Shown here: positions 31,033 through 42,471 of the stretch, one piece after another | Layout of the letters: every line of letters starts with the position of its first letter | Numbering within the stretch: position 1 is the stretch's first letter | Position numbers and translations under genes: made by a program | Source of the DNA: Takakia lepidozioides | Lineage: Eukaryota > Streptophyta > Takakiopsida > Takakiales > Takakiaceae | Assembly: GCA_030704615.1 (NCBI GenBank) | Contig: CM060732.1 | Span: 25,544,001-25,608,000 of the forward strand | Direction: 5' to 3' | DNA length: 64,000 nucleotides | The notes under the pieces: generated by a model | The model's input: the letters and a program-made list of their open reading frames with translations, nothing else | What the model was told of the DNA's origin: nothing | The model's database searches: none

Positions 31033-31140
31033 AGCCCTAGTTCTAGCGACGACCGAAGGTTGAAAGCTAGTTTAGCGTAGAGCAGGAATAGGGTGCCATA
31101 GTGCCACGTTTTTGTCGCCACGTCATCGTCGCCACGTTTC
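30960..31140 (-). repeat. Dispersed repeat R, copy 2
   Basis: Shares CATCTATCTGGA...GTTCTCAGAA, CTAGTAGTGCGGAGCAACG and AGCTAGTTTAGCGTAGAGCA with copies 1, 3 and 4. Followed by CATCGTCGCCACG short repeats. Confidence 0.7.
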
Positions 31141-31600
31141 GTCGTCAAATTTCGTCAATATGCCCGGACTGCCCGCCCGAAATACGCCAATAGGAATTGC
31201 CGCGCCAACGTTTTCGGAACTGCCCGAAATGCCCGGATCTTGATCTTTCTTGATCTGCGTTTTCCGCCATCGTTCACCTTGCAAGCTGCAAGCTCTCAAC
31301 GAATTGAGGAAATCCATGCTCAGCTGAAGACTTGCTGAAGAGATTGTCTTAGCAGATGAAGGATCAAGCAAATGATGGGGGAAGGGTGTCGCTTTTTCTT
31401 AATGTACGATCTGAAGAAGTTTGTATATCCTGTAAGGTGGGCTCTTGGCTCCTGTCAGTACCATGATTTGGTATTCTTCCTGATGTTTGCAAGGTTCTTG
31501 GGAGAGTCAGCTTGGTCTTACCAGGCCGTGTTCAATCTCTACTTGCTCAGATGCACCGTGGTGGTTCTCACAGATCAATCCGTGAGTCAAAATCATGGCC
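31141..31600. other. Region before the OSB exon array, no confident gene
   Basis: A plus-strand frame near 31480-31600 (VLGRVSLVLPGRVQSLLAQM) may belong to the OSB-like gene, but I cannot match it to the OSB single-strand-binding fold. Confidence 0.3.
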
Positions 31601-33350
31601 GCGCAGGTTGAGTAGAGGTGACAGAGGACTTCATGAACAAAATGCCAATCGAACCAGCTGCTTGGTGGGACAAACGAGGCGAAAAGGTGAATGCCTGCAG
31701 ATTCCCAGATGTCATTATGAAGGCTGCACACACAAGAGGTTCTTTAGGGTTGATGTTCGGTGAAATCCTCCATGGGTCATGACACAAGGTCAAGGACAAT
31801 GTGGTGAGTGCACCTTCTTCTTCAACCTATTTCTGTCTGTTTTACCCTCTCATCAGACTCGGCCTTGAGATGCTGTAAGTTAGCTCGTTGGGTGGATCTG
31901 TGGTGGTTAGGAGTGACTTTGACAAGTTCCTGCTGATGTGGCAGCAGGAAAGTATCCAAAAACAGATAACATGGATGAGGAGAAGACACCTTCTTCAACA
32001 CATTTCACCTTGTTTTTCCCTCTTATCAGAATCTGCCCTACATTTTCATGTTGAATTATGCAAGTTAGCTGATTGAGTGAACCTTTGGTCGTTTGGAGTG
32101 ACTTTGACATGATACTGCCAATGTAACACAGGAAAGTATCCAAAAATAGGTAAACAAAGATGAGGAGAAACTGTGGGATGAATACTTTTCTGACCCCAGC
32201 CAATGGTGGGACAAACGAGGCAAAAAGGTGAATGCCTACAGATTACCAAATGTCATTATGAAGGCTTCAGGCACAAGCTGCACACACACAAGGTCCTTTA
32301 GGGTTGATGTTCGGTCAAATCCTCCATGGGTCAGGACAGAAAGTCAAAGGACAATGTGGTGAGGGCACCTTCTTCTTCAACATATTTCTGTCTGTTTTAC
32401 CCTCTCATCAGATTCGGCCCTAAGATGCATATTGAATGTATCCAATAACAGATAACATAGATGAGGAGAAGGCACCTTCTTCAACATAATTCACCCTGTT
32501 TTTCCCTCTTATCATAATCTGCCCTAAATTTCCATGTTGAATTCTGCAAGTTAGCTGTGAGTGAACCTTTAATGGTAGTTTGGAGTGACTTTGACATGAT
32601 ACTGCCAATGTGACACAGGAAAGTATCCAAAAACATGTAAACAGAGATGAGAAGAAGCTATGGGATGAATACTTTTCTGACCTCAGCCAATGGTGGGACA
32701 ACCAAGGCAAAAAGGTGAATGCATGTTAGATTACCAGAAGTCATTCTGAATGCTGCAGACTCGGCCCTGAGATGCATATTGAATTCTGTAAGTTAGTTCG
32801 TTGGGTGGATCTGTGGTGGTTAGGAGTGACTTTAACAAGTTACTGCCAATGTGGCAGCAGGAAAGTAACCAGAAACAGATAACATGGATGAGGAGAAGGC
32901 ACCTTCTTTACACATTACCCTGTTTTCCCCTCTTATCAGAGTCTGCCCTAAATTTCCATGTTGAATTCTGCATGTTAGCTGGTTGAGTGAACCTTTAGTA
33001 GTTTGGAGTGACTTTGACATGATATAGCATATGTGACAACAGGAAAGTATCCAAATTAAACAGGTAACAGAGATGAGGAGAGGCTGTGGTATGAATACTT
33101 TTATGACCCCAGTCAATGGTGGGACAACCGAGGCAAAAAGGTGAATGTCTGTCAGATTATCAGATGTCATTCTGAACGCTGCACACACAAGCTGCACACA
33201 CAAGAGGTCCTTGTTTTACCCTCTCATCAGACTCTGCCCTGAGATGCATATTGAATTTTGTAAGTTAGCTCGTTGGGTGGATCTGTGGTGGTTAGGAGTG
33301 ACTTTGACAAGTTACTGCCGATGTGGCAGCAGGAAAGTACCCAAAAACAG
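31601..33350 (+). pseudogene. Tandemly duplicated exon of an OSB-type organellar ssDNA-binding protein (PDF motif)
   Basis: Four successive copies of an exon encoding the first half of the OSB PDF motif end at 31686, 32227, 32714 and 33140, each before GTGAATG. Copies 2-4 read close to LWDEYFSDPSQWWDKRGKK; copy 1 is divergent (PIEPAAWWDKRGEK). Unit spacing is about 540, 490 and 430 bp, and the surrounding intron-like sequence is also repeated (GTGGATCTGTGGTGGTTAGG; CATGATACTGCCAATGTG). OSB proteins bind single-stranded organellar DNA and limit recombination. The second half of the motif is not found between these copies, so the array is probably not functional. Confidence 0.7.
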
Positions 33351-33517
33351 ATAACATATATGAGGAGAAGCTCGTTGGTCTATGGTGTTTTGTAGTGATT
33401 TTGATATGTTACTGTAGGTAGGGTTGGGGTGTTTGCTGGAAGAACTTCACGCCGTCAGTTTCAACTGCTTCAACTGCTAGCAGCAAGGTTGAGGTTGTAT
33501 TCATGGTTTGTACACAG

Positions 33518-34337
33518 GTGAAGAGAGGCCGTACGCCCAAGTATCCTCGCCTCAGCCCCCTGCCAGGAACAAGCTTCATCATTATGAGGTCCTCAAGTAT
33601 CCCCTAACGACAGAGTCTGCCATGAGGAAGATTGTGGACAACAACACGTTGGTGTTCATTGTGGATGTGCGGGCTGACAAGAAGAAGATCAAGGATGCAG
33701 TGAAGAAGATGTACGAAATCCAGACAAAGAAGATCAATTTTTTGATAAGGTATGATCTGGATTGCATATATTGTCGTCATGGCTGCCGTGACTCTTTTCA
33801 CAGATTCTCACCTCTTTGTCTTGGTAGGCATAATGGTACATCCACAAGCTGTAGTGCCTTTAGATGAGAAGCAGTCTACTCACATAGTATACCGCTCGTT
33901 TTCTCAAGAGCATACCATTTCTTTGCCTTCCAGAATGCTATGCTATCCGTTTCACTCTGAAACATAATCCACTTGTCATGTAGGGTTGGAGTAGCCCTGC
34001 TTGAGTTACCATCACACACTCTCTTATGATGTGGACGAGAGTCTGAGATTACCATGATTAATTATTTTGAAGATCTTCAGGAACACTCAATCGGCTGACA
34101 GGGTTGCCGTTAGGTGTGTCAAGTTGCAATCTCAAGCTTGGAACCTCAAGGCTGGCTTGGTAGAGCAGGGACTGTTCTCCTTTGGGTGTTTATTACCTGT
34201 ATGCTTACCTCTGGGCTTCAAGTACTCATGCTGCAATTTTGTGCAACAGGCCTGATGGACTGGAGAAGGCTTATGTCAGGCTGCAGACAGCTGATTATGA
34301 TGCCTTGGACGTGGCAAACAAGATAGGTATCATCTAG
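33518..34337 (+). pseudogene. RPL23A: Ribosomal protein L23a (uL23), C-terminal exons
   Basis: Exon 33518-33749 begins after a TACACAG acceptor. It reads [12 protein letters not shown], then after a one-base frame change [40 protein letters not shown] and [18 protein letters not shown], splitting its last Arg codon at GTATGA. Exon 34250-34337, after CAACAG, reads [20 protein letters not shown] and VANKIGII-stop, the exact end of uL23. The N-terminal Lys-rich exons are absent upstream, where OSB-like repeats lie, and the frameshift lies near 33555-33565. So this is a truncated copy, unless the indel is a sequencing error and 5' exons are further away. Confidence 0.85.
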
Positions 34338-34614
34338 AATGGTTCTTCTTGTTTGGAACTGGGTTGGTTTGAGAGGTGCTTTGTAAGGAGTTTTCCAAAG
34401 TGCTTTTCAGTGTCAGAAGTGGGTCCTGGGAGTTAATGCATTACAGAACTGTAATTTTATCTTAGCTGGTGTCGCAGTGGGTGTATGTGTTGCTAGTGAA
34501 CTTCATACTGTGTTGTGGAATGGTAACCAATTACAAAACCCTGTCCTCATGTGGGATCTGACTCATGCAGGATGGCAGGGATGAATCAGGCATGTTTGTT
34601 CGAATCAGGCATGT

Positions 34615-35805
34615 TTGCTCAAATCAGGCATCACCGCGGTGACCACTGCTTTTGAAAGAGGACTACGAGAGGGAGTTAATAGGAACTATTCTGGCACTAA
34701 TGGGAATGTGAGAACACTATGTAAGTTAGGACGACTGAAAGAGGCGTTGCACATCTTGAATCAAGGAGGCGTTTGTGCGGACCTCGATACATACGTCTGT
34801 CTCTTGCAGGAGTGCATCAAGAGGAAATGCCTAGCAGAGGGAAAGCAGGTGCACTCCCACATTATCCTAAGTGGATTCAAGCCAAATATCCTTCTCCTCA
34901 ATACCCTCGTCAACATGTATGCCAAGTGTGGCAGTGTGAGCGATGCACGCCAAGTGTTTGACAAGATGCCTGAACGAGATATATTTACATGGAATACAAT
35001 GATGGCAGGCTATGCCAAACATGGCTGTGGTAGAGAGGCGTTGGAGATCTATGAGCAAATGCAGCTGAAAGCGGTGACGCCCGACACTGTCACATTCATT
35101 TGTGTTCTCAATGCCTGTGCGAGCCTGGGATCCCTGGAAAGAGGTAAAATGATACATGCTGATATAATCAGAGCTGGACTTCCATCACATGTTATTCTGG
35201 ATACGGCCCTTGTTGCTATGTATGCCAAATGCAGTGGCATAAAAGATGTGAGGCAAGTATTTGATAACATGAGTCAGCGAAATGTAGTCTCATGGAACGC
35301 AATGATCACAAGATATGCTCAGAATGGGTGTGACAAGGAGGCTTTGGAGGTCTATGACCAGATGGCACGAGAAGGGGTGACTGCCAACAGGGTCACATTT
35401 ATTTATGTTCTCAATGCGTGTGCCAGCCCGGCATACCAGGAGCGGGGCAGAGGGGTCCACAATGACGTTGACAAAGCTCGAATTGTGCTAGATATAATTC
35501 TAGGGACTGCCATTGTGAACATGTACGCTAAATGCGGGATTTTAAAGGAGGTGCGTCGGGTGTTCAACAATATGGCTCAACATAATGTGGTCTCATGGAG
35601 TGCATTAATTGCAGGATATGCCCAGCATGGATGTTGTAAGGAGGGTCTAGAGATGTATGACCAAATGACAGGGGAAGGGGTGACACCCAATGCGGTAACT
35701 TTTATTAGCGTTCTCAAGGCGTGTGCAGGCCTGGCAGCCCTGGAAAACTCAGCTTATCACACTAGTTCCTATGCTGAATTGCGTCTGCCACTCTCTATAA
35801 TCTAA
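34615..35805 (+). CDS. PLS-class pentatricopeptide repeat protein, 3'-truncated
   Basis: 396 codons with no intron. The first in-frame ATG is further in; the window start near 34615 may lie in the leader. The N-terminus reads NVRTLCKLGRLKEALHIL, then EGKQVHSHIILSGFKPN, followed by about eight PPR motifs in P-L-S order with landmarks LVNMYAKCGSVSDARQVFDK, WNTMMAGYAKHGCGREALEI and VTPDTVTFICVLNACASLGS. Such proteins bind organellar RNA. The frame is intact to about 35745 (LKACAGLAALE), then runs into unrelated sequence and stops at 35805, losing the C-terminal repeats and the E/DYW domains. The sequence beyond is antisense OSB exon. Confidence 0.85.
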   Translation: MLKSGITAVTTAFERGLREGVNRNYSGTNGNVRTLCKLGRLKEALHILNQGGVCADLDTYVCLLQECIKRKCLAEGKQVHSHIILSGFKPNILLLNTLVNMYAKCGSVSDARQVFDKMPERDIFTWNTMMAGYAKHGCGREALEIYEQMQLKAVTPDTVTFICVLNACASLGSLERGKMIHADIIRAGLPSHVILDTALVAMYAKCSGIKDVRQVFDNMSQRNVVSWNAMITRYAQNGCDKEALEVYDQMAREGVTANRVTFIYVLNACASPAYQERGRGVHNDVDKARIVLDIILGTAIVNMYAKCGILKEVRRVFNNMAQHNVVSWSALIAGYAQHGCCKEGLEMYDQMTGEGVTPNAVTFISVLKACAGLAALENSAYHTSSYAELRLPLSII

Positions 35806-35815
35806 AGGCATTAAC

Positions 35816-36200
35816 CTTTTTGCCTTGGTTGTCCCAACATTGACTGGGGTCAGAAAAGTATTCATTCCACAGCTACTCCTCATCTTTGTTACGTGTTTTT
35901 GGATACTTTCATGTTGTCACGTTGGCAGTATCATGTCAAAGTCACTCCAAACTATCAAAGATTCATTCAACCAGCTAACTTGTAGAATTCAACATGGAAT
36001 TTTAGGGTCGATTCTGATAAGAGGGGGAAAAATGATGAAATGTGTTGAAGAAGGTATCTTCATTAGCATTGCCTGATTTTATCAATTGTGCTGCTGCTGC
36101 GCTTCCAATTGACCATCTACCCATGCAGGTTTCTTGCAGTTATGGATCCACAGGGAATCATAGGTAATCTTGAGCTTGAAATCCGGCCCTCTTAGATAGC
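35816..36200 (-). pseudogene. OSB PDF-motif exons on the minus strand
   Basis: Minus-strand exon 36197-36100 reads RGPDFKLKITYDSLWI and NCKKPAWVDGQLEA, the second half of the OSB PDF motif (the P-D-F itself). Exon 35892-35816 reads LWNEYFSDPSQCWDNQGKK, a first-half exon with a TAG inside, ending at the same splice position (GTTAATG). So the intron splits the PDF motif, and this is an inverted relative of the 31601-33350 array. Confidence 0.72.
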
Positions 36201-36284
36201 CTTTCTTGTGTGAAGGCTTTCTGTAGTAATTTATGTTCCCTTTTGTTTTGTCACATACACTCACCCCTCTCTCATATCCGTGGT

Positions 36285-36555
36285 ATCATGATTCAGTCCA
36301 TTCGCATCTACAAAGCAAAGACAAGGAGCTCAACCGGTATAAGAATTTCACTCGAGTCTTTGAAACTCGCCGTCTCTGCGAACTTCCATTACAACCGACA
36401 CACAGAAATGACGGTGACGTGGTGTGACGATGATGACGTGGAACTATGGCACCCTATTCACGCTCCACGCTAAACTAGCTCTCGACCGTCGGTCGTCGCT
36501 AGATCTAGGGCTTCGCGTTCCTCCACACTACTAGCGACGAATTCTGAGAACAACC
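36285..36555 (+). repeat. Dispersed repeat R, copy 3 (most complete)
   Basis: Runs from CATGATTCAGTCCATTCGCA through ACTCGAGTCTTTGAAACTCG, GAACTATGGCACCCTATTCA, CTAAACTAGCTCTCGACC and CTACTAGCGACGAATTCTGA. It has the opposite orientation to copy 1, so copies 1 and 3 form an inverted pair around 27330-36285. Confidence 0.7.
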
Positions 36556-37547
36556 TTCAATTAGCACAAAAAGGGGTGGGTCATCCCCATGCATACAATA
36601 ATTCTTTTGATAATTGGAAATATATACTATGCAGAAAACATGAGGAACAATGCAAAAGTATAACATAGGGGTACCCCTATCTATGCCCAAGAAGTGAGGG
36701 GGATTTGAACCCCCTTTTCTGCCCAGTATGCAGACACCCCCCCTCCCCCTCCCCCTCCGTCCGTCCGTCCGCCCCTCCCCAAGCATCATACATCACATCA
36801 AATAACCACCCCATGTAGCTGCACTGATCGCCCTCCCGAAATAAGGAAAGGAAAAAAAATATCCAGCAAAATCGAGAAACCCAAGCCCTCCATAGCATCC
36901 CGACACTGAGCCTCGAAGGAAACAACAAATACCGACGCACACACCTATGGCACTCCCAACACGGGCCGGATCCCACACAACAACAAACCAACACCACGCA
37001 CACTACACCATTTTAAATTTAATGTTGTTTTGGAAATGGCTCAATTCTTCGATTGTTTATGCAATCTCTCAAGTGGGTTCTCATGGCGGATGTTGCCTAC
37101 GGGAATGTGCGGGATTTAATCCGAATGCTATATCCGTGGCATAAGTGGGCATAAGCTATCGCAAATACGCCGCAGGATGAACCGTCAGTCTGTTGCATCA
37201 CATTGGCATAGAAATAATTGAATTATGGGTCTGGGATTAATTTCGCGAGATGTTGTTCTATTTCGCTAGGTAGCCTCTTATCCGCGGGCATGCCGGAATC
37301 AAACACCTAACAGACAGACATGTACGATGATCAGCGCCAAATTGATGTAATCTCAACTCCTTGCTCAGATTCAGCTGAAATGCTCTGAATCTTGCAGTGA
37401 CAACAAGTTGTAGTAGCTCAAGCTGGATTATGGAGCATAAACTCATTCAATCGTGAACTTTTTCTTTTGCGAATTCGAATTTCGTTTTGCACAGTGTCGT
37501 AAGTTAGTTACAATCGATACGTCTTCTCCAGCCAGACTAACCAGAAA
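36556..37547. other. No recognised gene; C-rich tract
   Basis: 36735-36785 is a C-rich CCCCTCCGTCCGTCCG microsatellite. The rest is AT-rich with no supported coding. Confidence 0.5.
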
Positions 37548-38144
37548 ATGACTCAAAAAATGCATCCCTTTCATGAGAAGCTTTATAATCCCAAGCCAGC
37601 AGGGCTTCTCGTGAGAAAGATTAAGCGGACTCCATATTTTGATGAACAAGAAGTTCAACTAGACTTTTCACTGTGCGATAATGCTCCAAGGCCATCGCAG
37701 CTTGAAACACTATCGAAAAACTCCAATTGGGTTTTTGATCGTGATCGCCAAGACTACCGGCATCGCAGGATCCAAGAATTATTAGACAATCTGGTGAACA
37801 AAGAGGATGACGAAAATTTTGATATCTACCTGAAAAGATGCTACTCCACTGCAAATCTTGCACTCAATATTAACAACAAGGCTTGTGTAGGAGATGAGTG
37901 TCCAGAGCTTGTCGACAGATGGGTTTTCCGTTTTGTGAAAGGTTTCAGACTCTTGTCTAGAAAAACTGGTGTGGGATTTTCAACAGAGGACGAGCAGTTA
38001 CTCTTCAAGTTGGTGAGGGAAGAATGTGACATCCTAACAAGACAAGACGTCATCTTCATAGACTCAAGAAAGAGTCTGCGTAAAGTGAAAAGAGCATGGA
38101 CAAAAGTAGACTCAGACGAGGACAGTCACCCCACAGAGTACTAG
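37548..38144 (+). CDS. Unrecognised intact 198-codon ORF
   Basis: A single open frame with ATG in a reasonable context, TAG at 38142-38144, and no obvious introns. The protein is charged and looks globular: KPAGLLVRKIKRTPYFDEQE, RHRRIQELLDNLVNKEDDEN, LVDRWVFRFVKGFRLLSRK and a Lys/Asp-rich end (KVDSDEDSHPTEY). I see no signal peptide, membrane segment or known catalytic motif. No family recognised. It is one of the few unbroken coding-like frames in the middle region, which makes it a credible gene or intact gene remnant. Confidence 0.5.
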   Translation: MTQKMHPFHEKLYNPKPAGLLVRKIKRTPYFDEQEVQLDFSLCDNAPRPSQLETLSKNSNWVFDRDRQDYRHRRIQELLDNLVNKEDDENFDIYLKRCYSTANLALNINNKACVGDECPELVDRWVFRFVKGFRLLSRKTGVGFSTEDEQLLFKLVREECDILTRQDVIFIDSRKSLRKVKRAWTKVDSDEDSHPTEY

Positions 38145-38639
38145 GAGGGTCCCGGCTCCTCTTCCAGTGCCAAGTAGAGCACATGACAGTCACATATCTG
38201 CTCAAAATTTGAGCTGATACATAGGCAAGTTGCAGATCTCATGAATTCATCAGTGAAGAACATTTGTAACTGTTGCGAATCGAAGTGGGAGTGAGAACAG
38301 AACAGAAGATACAGGAGTGAAATATCCATGTTTTGAATATATGTAACATGCACCTTATTTTGATATGTCCCAGTGATCCAATTGCATTTGAATTTGAGCT
38401 ACATCAACTCATGTTTGCAACTAAGGCTGTTAATATGTGCAATTCTAGGGTCTTGTTTGAAGATGCACTAGCATATCTTTCCTGGTCCTTGTATTTTAAC
38501 TTCCAATAGTATGTTTGGGTGGGCTGGGTGGAGATGAACTTAGTGGCCAGGTGGCAGTCACCACACACCAAAGGTTTTCGATGATGCGGATTGGTGTCTC
38601 AGTGGGTGTGCTGACCAGTCCCAAACCAACGACTAGCTT

Positions 38640-40020
38640 CTCACGGTGGGTGACCAAGAGAATCATGCAATACAAAGCGCATATCAGGCAACTGCCTCCT
38701 TCATCTGCATAGACAATCTTTACAGCTCAGCATGGATTTGCTCGATTAGTGGATGCGATTTGTCATCTGCAAAAACGTATGTCCGTTGTAGTTCACCTCA
38801 ATACAGCTGCGACCAGGCTCCATTTCCGACCCCTATGTCCATCATTTTCCTCACTTTTACAGTAAGATCCCGCCTGCCAGCCACAACATAGATGTTCGAT
38901 AGTAGCACATAAGTTGCAGCATCATGTGGATCCCACCTGAGAATGTGTTTTGCTGCACGCTCTGCCACTTTCACATTGCCATGAATTCTGCAAGCAGCAA
39001 GCAAGGCCCCCCATACTGCAAGAGCTGGTTCGAATGGCATTTTGTTGAGCTCCTCAGCTTCATCCACTCGCCCTGCACGGCCAAGGAGGTCCACCATGCA
39101 GCCAAAATGCTCTACTGTAGGAGCGAGGAAATTGTCTTGACTCATGGAATCAAAGTAGTGATTGCCTTTATCCACTAGGCCTGCATGACTACATGCAGAG
39201 AGAACACATGTTAAGGTGACACTGTTTGGCGTCAATCCTTCCTGTTGCATGTATTCAAATAGTTGCAGGGCCTCTCTACCACACCCATGATGAGCATATC
39301 CTGCAATTATTGCATTCCATGATACCACATCTCTTTCAGCCATACTGTCAAACACTAGATGCACATCCGCTACACTACCGCATTTGGCATACATGTCCAT
39401 AATGGTATTCTCAAGAGTGATAGCCGGCAGATGATAGCAGCATGGACATCTTTGCCCTTTTCCAGTGCTGCAAGGTTGGCACACGCATTGAGAATGGAAA
39501 TGAATGTAACTTTGTCCGGTATCATCCTTTCCTGTATCATTTGCTTATAGATATTGAAGGCCTCTACACCACACCCATGGTGAGCATATCCTGCAATCAT
39601 CGCATTCCATGCGACCACATCTCGCTCAGCCATGTTGTCAAACACTTCGCGGGAATCCTTCACGCTCCCACATTTGAGGTACATGTGGACAAGGGTAGTC
39701 TCAAGAATGACATCTGGCACAAGCCCAGCTTTGATGATGTAGGCATGGATCTCTTTGCCCTTTTCCAGAGCTGCAAGGCCGGCACAGGCATTGAGAACGC
39801 AAATGAACGTGACCTTGTCGGGTGTAATCCCTTCCCATGCTGAGCATATCCTGCTATCATGGCACTCCATGACACCACATTCTGTTTAGCAATATTGTTG
39901 AATACTTTACACGCAGCTTCGATGCTCCCACATTTGACATACATGTCGATTAAGGTATTCTCCACAACGATATTTGACAAACTCCCAGATTTGATGATGG
40001 CCATGTGGACCTCTATGCCT
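38640..40020 (-). pseudogene. PLS/E-class PPR protein, frameshifted
   Basis: Minus-strand coding begins near 40004 (ENTLIDMYVKCGSIEAACKV). It continues in shifted frames through AGLAALEKGKEIHAYIIKAG and HHGCGVEAFNIYKQMIQER, then 39430-38798 with MAERDVVSWNAIIAGYAHHG, VLSACSHAGLVDKGNHYFDS, FGCMVDLLGRAGRVDEAEEL (E motif) and DAATYVLLSNIYVVAGRRDL. Past 38798 an E+/DYW-like start is still readable in pieces (IEVNYNGHTF; QMKEA). Frame changes lie near 39850, 39430 and 38790. The N-terminus is missing, so the locus is broken at both ends. Confidence 0.82.
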
Positions 40021-42180
40021 CTATGCCCTACTGGGGTATTGAGTTAATGTTTTGCTCATCGATACCAAACCAATGTTAGTCTGGTATCTGGGTTTCGCCG
40101 GGTATCAACCCCGGTCTCTCCTAACCTAACCTCCTGTTCTCTGTTCCCGTAAACATTTGTAGTACCCTACCAGGACGTTCTCGAGTTCCCTGGCGGCCCC
40201 CCAAACCCTAACAGGCGACGGTTAGAGTTCTCCTTTCCCCGGCCCCTACCAGAGCTCAACTTGTCGTTGCAGGTCTGTTCGGGTATCATGTTAATATGCA
40301 CTGGGTACTTTGTAATGTAGAGTAGAGATTTAGGGCTAGGGGCATATACTAGCTGTTTTGATTATAACAACGACCCTTTGATCTTCATTTGCGAGACACT
40401 ATGGATGCAATTCTTATTCAATGTCTAATTGTATGGGGGTTGGTATCCTATGAGATGAGCAGGTTTCCTTGTGGTTTTCTTGAATATTCAAATGGATACT
40501 CGTACCATTTTTATTTTTTAATACCATATCCGAGTTCATATTTCTAGGTTATTGACATTTAGATACCATTGCTCAAATCCGGATTGTTTTTTTTTTTAAA
40601 ACCACTCTATGCATACCAGATTCATACTTGAAAAAATCAGCGACTGCATTATTGGAAAACCTACCTGCCTTAAAAAAATTCAGCACTACATACCAGGACC
40701 CTTTTGGTATTTCCAATTCAAGATACCATACCAAGACTAAACCAAACCAGCCTGGGTTTTCTTCGCTGTCATATTGCGTGCGATACCATTATTGAGGGAT
40801 GCAAGCGGTGTTGGAGCTCACTAAGAGGTAAGTAGAGGGCATTAGGGTTCAGCGCCCATACTCCACAACAAACTCTCTTCAATGAAGTGACTTGTGACTT
40901 GTGATCTGTGATTTGATTTGCTCAAGAGGACAACTGATAGCTGGTGAGAACACTCCAACTGATTAGCTCAGATATGTTAGTTCAGATATGTCTTTCACTG
41001 TTGTTTCATGAACATCCTTAGCCTTTTAGTGTACTATTTCTGTGTGCTTTATGACATTTCTCAATGTGTATGTTCAGAGCTTGTGTAATGACATTTCTGA
41101 TTTTGTATGAAGAGCAGTAAAAGTATCATAGCAATGTTCATATATCCCTAATATAAATATTAAAAAAAAATGAGAATGGCATGATCTGGAGGAATTTAAG
41201 GCGTCGTATTATGGATGAACAGTCCCAATATGACAGTTCAAAACCCTCGGGATGGATGAATTACGACGCCGCAATAGAGATGAACAGGCACAAAAGCGGA
41301 CGAGAAAGGGATATCACACCGCTATGACGGCGCCGTAATAGGGGTGAACGAGATGACAATCAATTGAGAATGTCATCATCTAGATGAATTCCTAGATTAA
41401 CACACTAAAATCATGTAATAAAATTATCAATATCTACATTCATCCATCAATGGAACAACCTGTGCTCATCCATTCACCCCAATCCATCATCCATAGTAGG
41501 CCAGTGTCACTGGGGCCAAACAAATGGGAGTCATTGTAAAAAGTCTGCTTCATAAACAAGCGGCTAGTCGCGTATGGCTCCTCTTTGTGAATAGCGAGAT
41601 GTACTTTCATCCATAATAAACTTTAAAATTCATCCATTTATTCTTCGTACAGTGTTCAATAAGAAAGATGTTACTTGAGGGAGGTGTTACTTGGATGCAC
41701 TTCATGAAGTAGTTTGCAACAAAGGAGAGGAGGTGACACCTAGGGAAGGCACAACAGGGACTTAGCGATTTTTGAAACCGATGCGTAGTCTTTAGAATAA
41801 AGAGGAGCCAACAAAGGCAAACACAAAAACAAGCAAGACTGAGACTCGCTCTTCCACCTTTCAATGTTCCCGGGACAACCATCTGCAGCAATCCTCCCAG
41901 TAGGGAGTCTGATCTTCTCCGTCATCAATTGCATACGCTAGGGCCAACTGGCTGGTGTGAAGTACTAGTGACTTTTTATAAAGGAGACTAGCAACTTGCT
42001 CGAGTTAGATTTGCATATACATGCTACAACTTCTTGTGACTCCCTCACATTCGGGCTGTGCTCAGTAATGGGTGGTATTTAAATCTCTGCAGAAGAATGG
42101 TTGACAACACTGAGTGCAAACATTAAGAAGTTGAACGGCGCAGTTACTGTGCGGTTTCCAATAAATTGCGCGCCTTTTAT
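40021..42180. other. Non-coding stretch
   Basis: AT-rich intergenic DNA. 40060-40800 has many GGTATC/ATACCA words also seen at 57860-57990. At 41200-41350 a small array of GGATGAA...ACGACGCCG words includes GGCGTCGTA (41200) and its complement TACGACGCC (41262). No supported gene; minus frames at 41607-41934 show no domain. Confidence 0.5.
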
Positions 42181-42471
42181 TTATAGTATAAATACGAATG
42201 TAGTTTCCTGAAATTTTCCTGTAGTGAGATAAGCTACCTTTGGCGCATGGCCAACTGCGATTGTACATCTCTCTAGTCGCATGATGAGTGAGGGGACATT
42301 ACCCTTCACCTGCATGTGCAAGTCACTCTGGTATAAAGGACCTCCCATTATCTCAAAGCTCCCTTGCAGTTCTTCCGGACACATTCTGGAGATGAAGGAA
42401 AGGTCTGAATTAGAGCCCCTCAAGCCAGCCAGCTCCACTGGGCACATGAAGCATTTGTGCAGTATGTACAC
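42181..42471 (-). CDS. Small unrecognised ORF
   Basis: 96 codons with protein-like content (CPEELQGSFEIMGGPLYQSD; QVKGNVPSLIMRLERC). No known family, no splice context seen. Could be one exon of an unrecognised gene or chance. Confidence 0.25.
   Translation of the reverse strand: MYILHKCFMCPVELAGLRGSNSDLSFISRMCPEELQGSFEIMGGPLYQSDLHMQVKGNVPSLIMRLERCTIAVGHAPKVAYLTTGKFQETTFVFIL

Noticed and set aside
36680-36735. Possible tRNA-like T-arm (GGGGGTTCAAATCCCCC on the minus strand)
   Set aside because: A T-arm-like hairpin is present, but no convincing A box or acceptor stem; it sits next to a C-rich microsatellite and may be chance.
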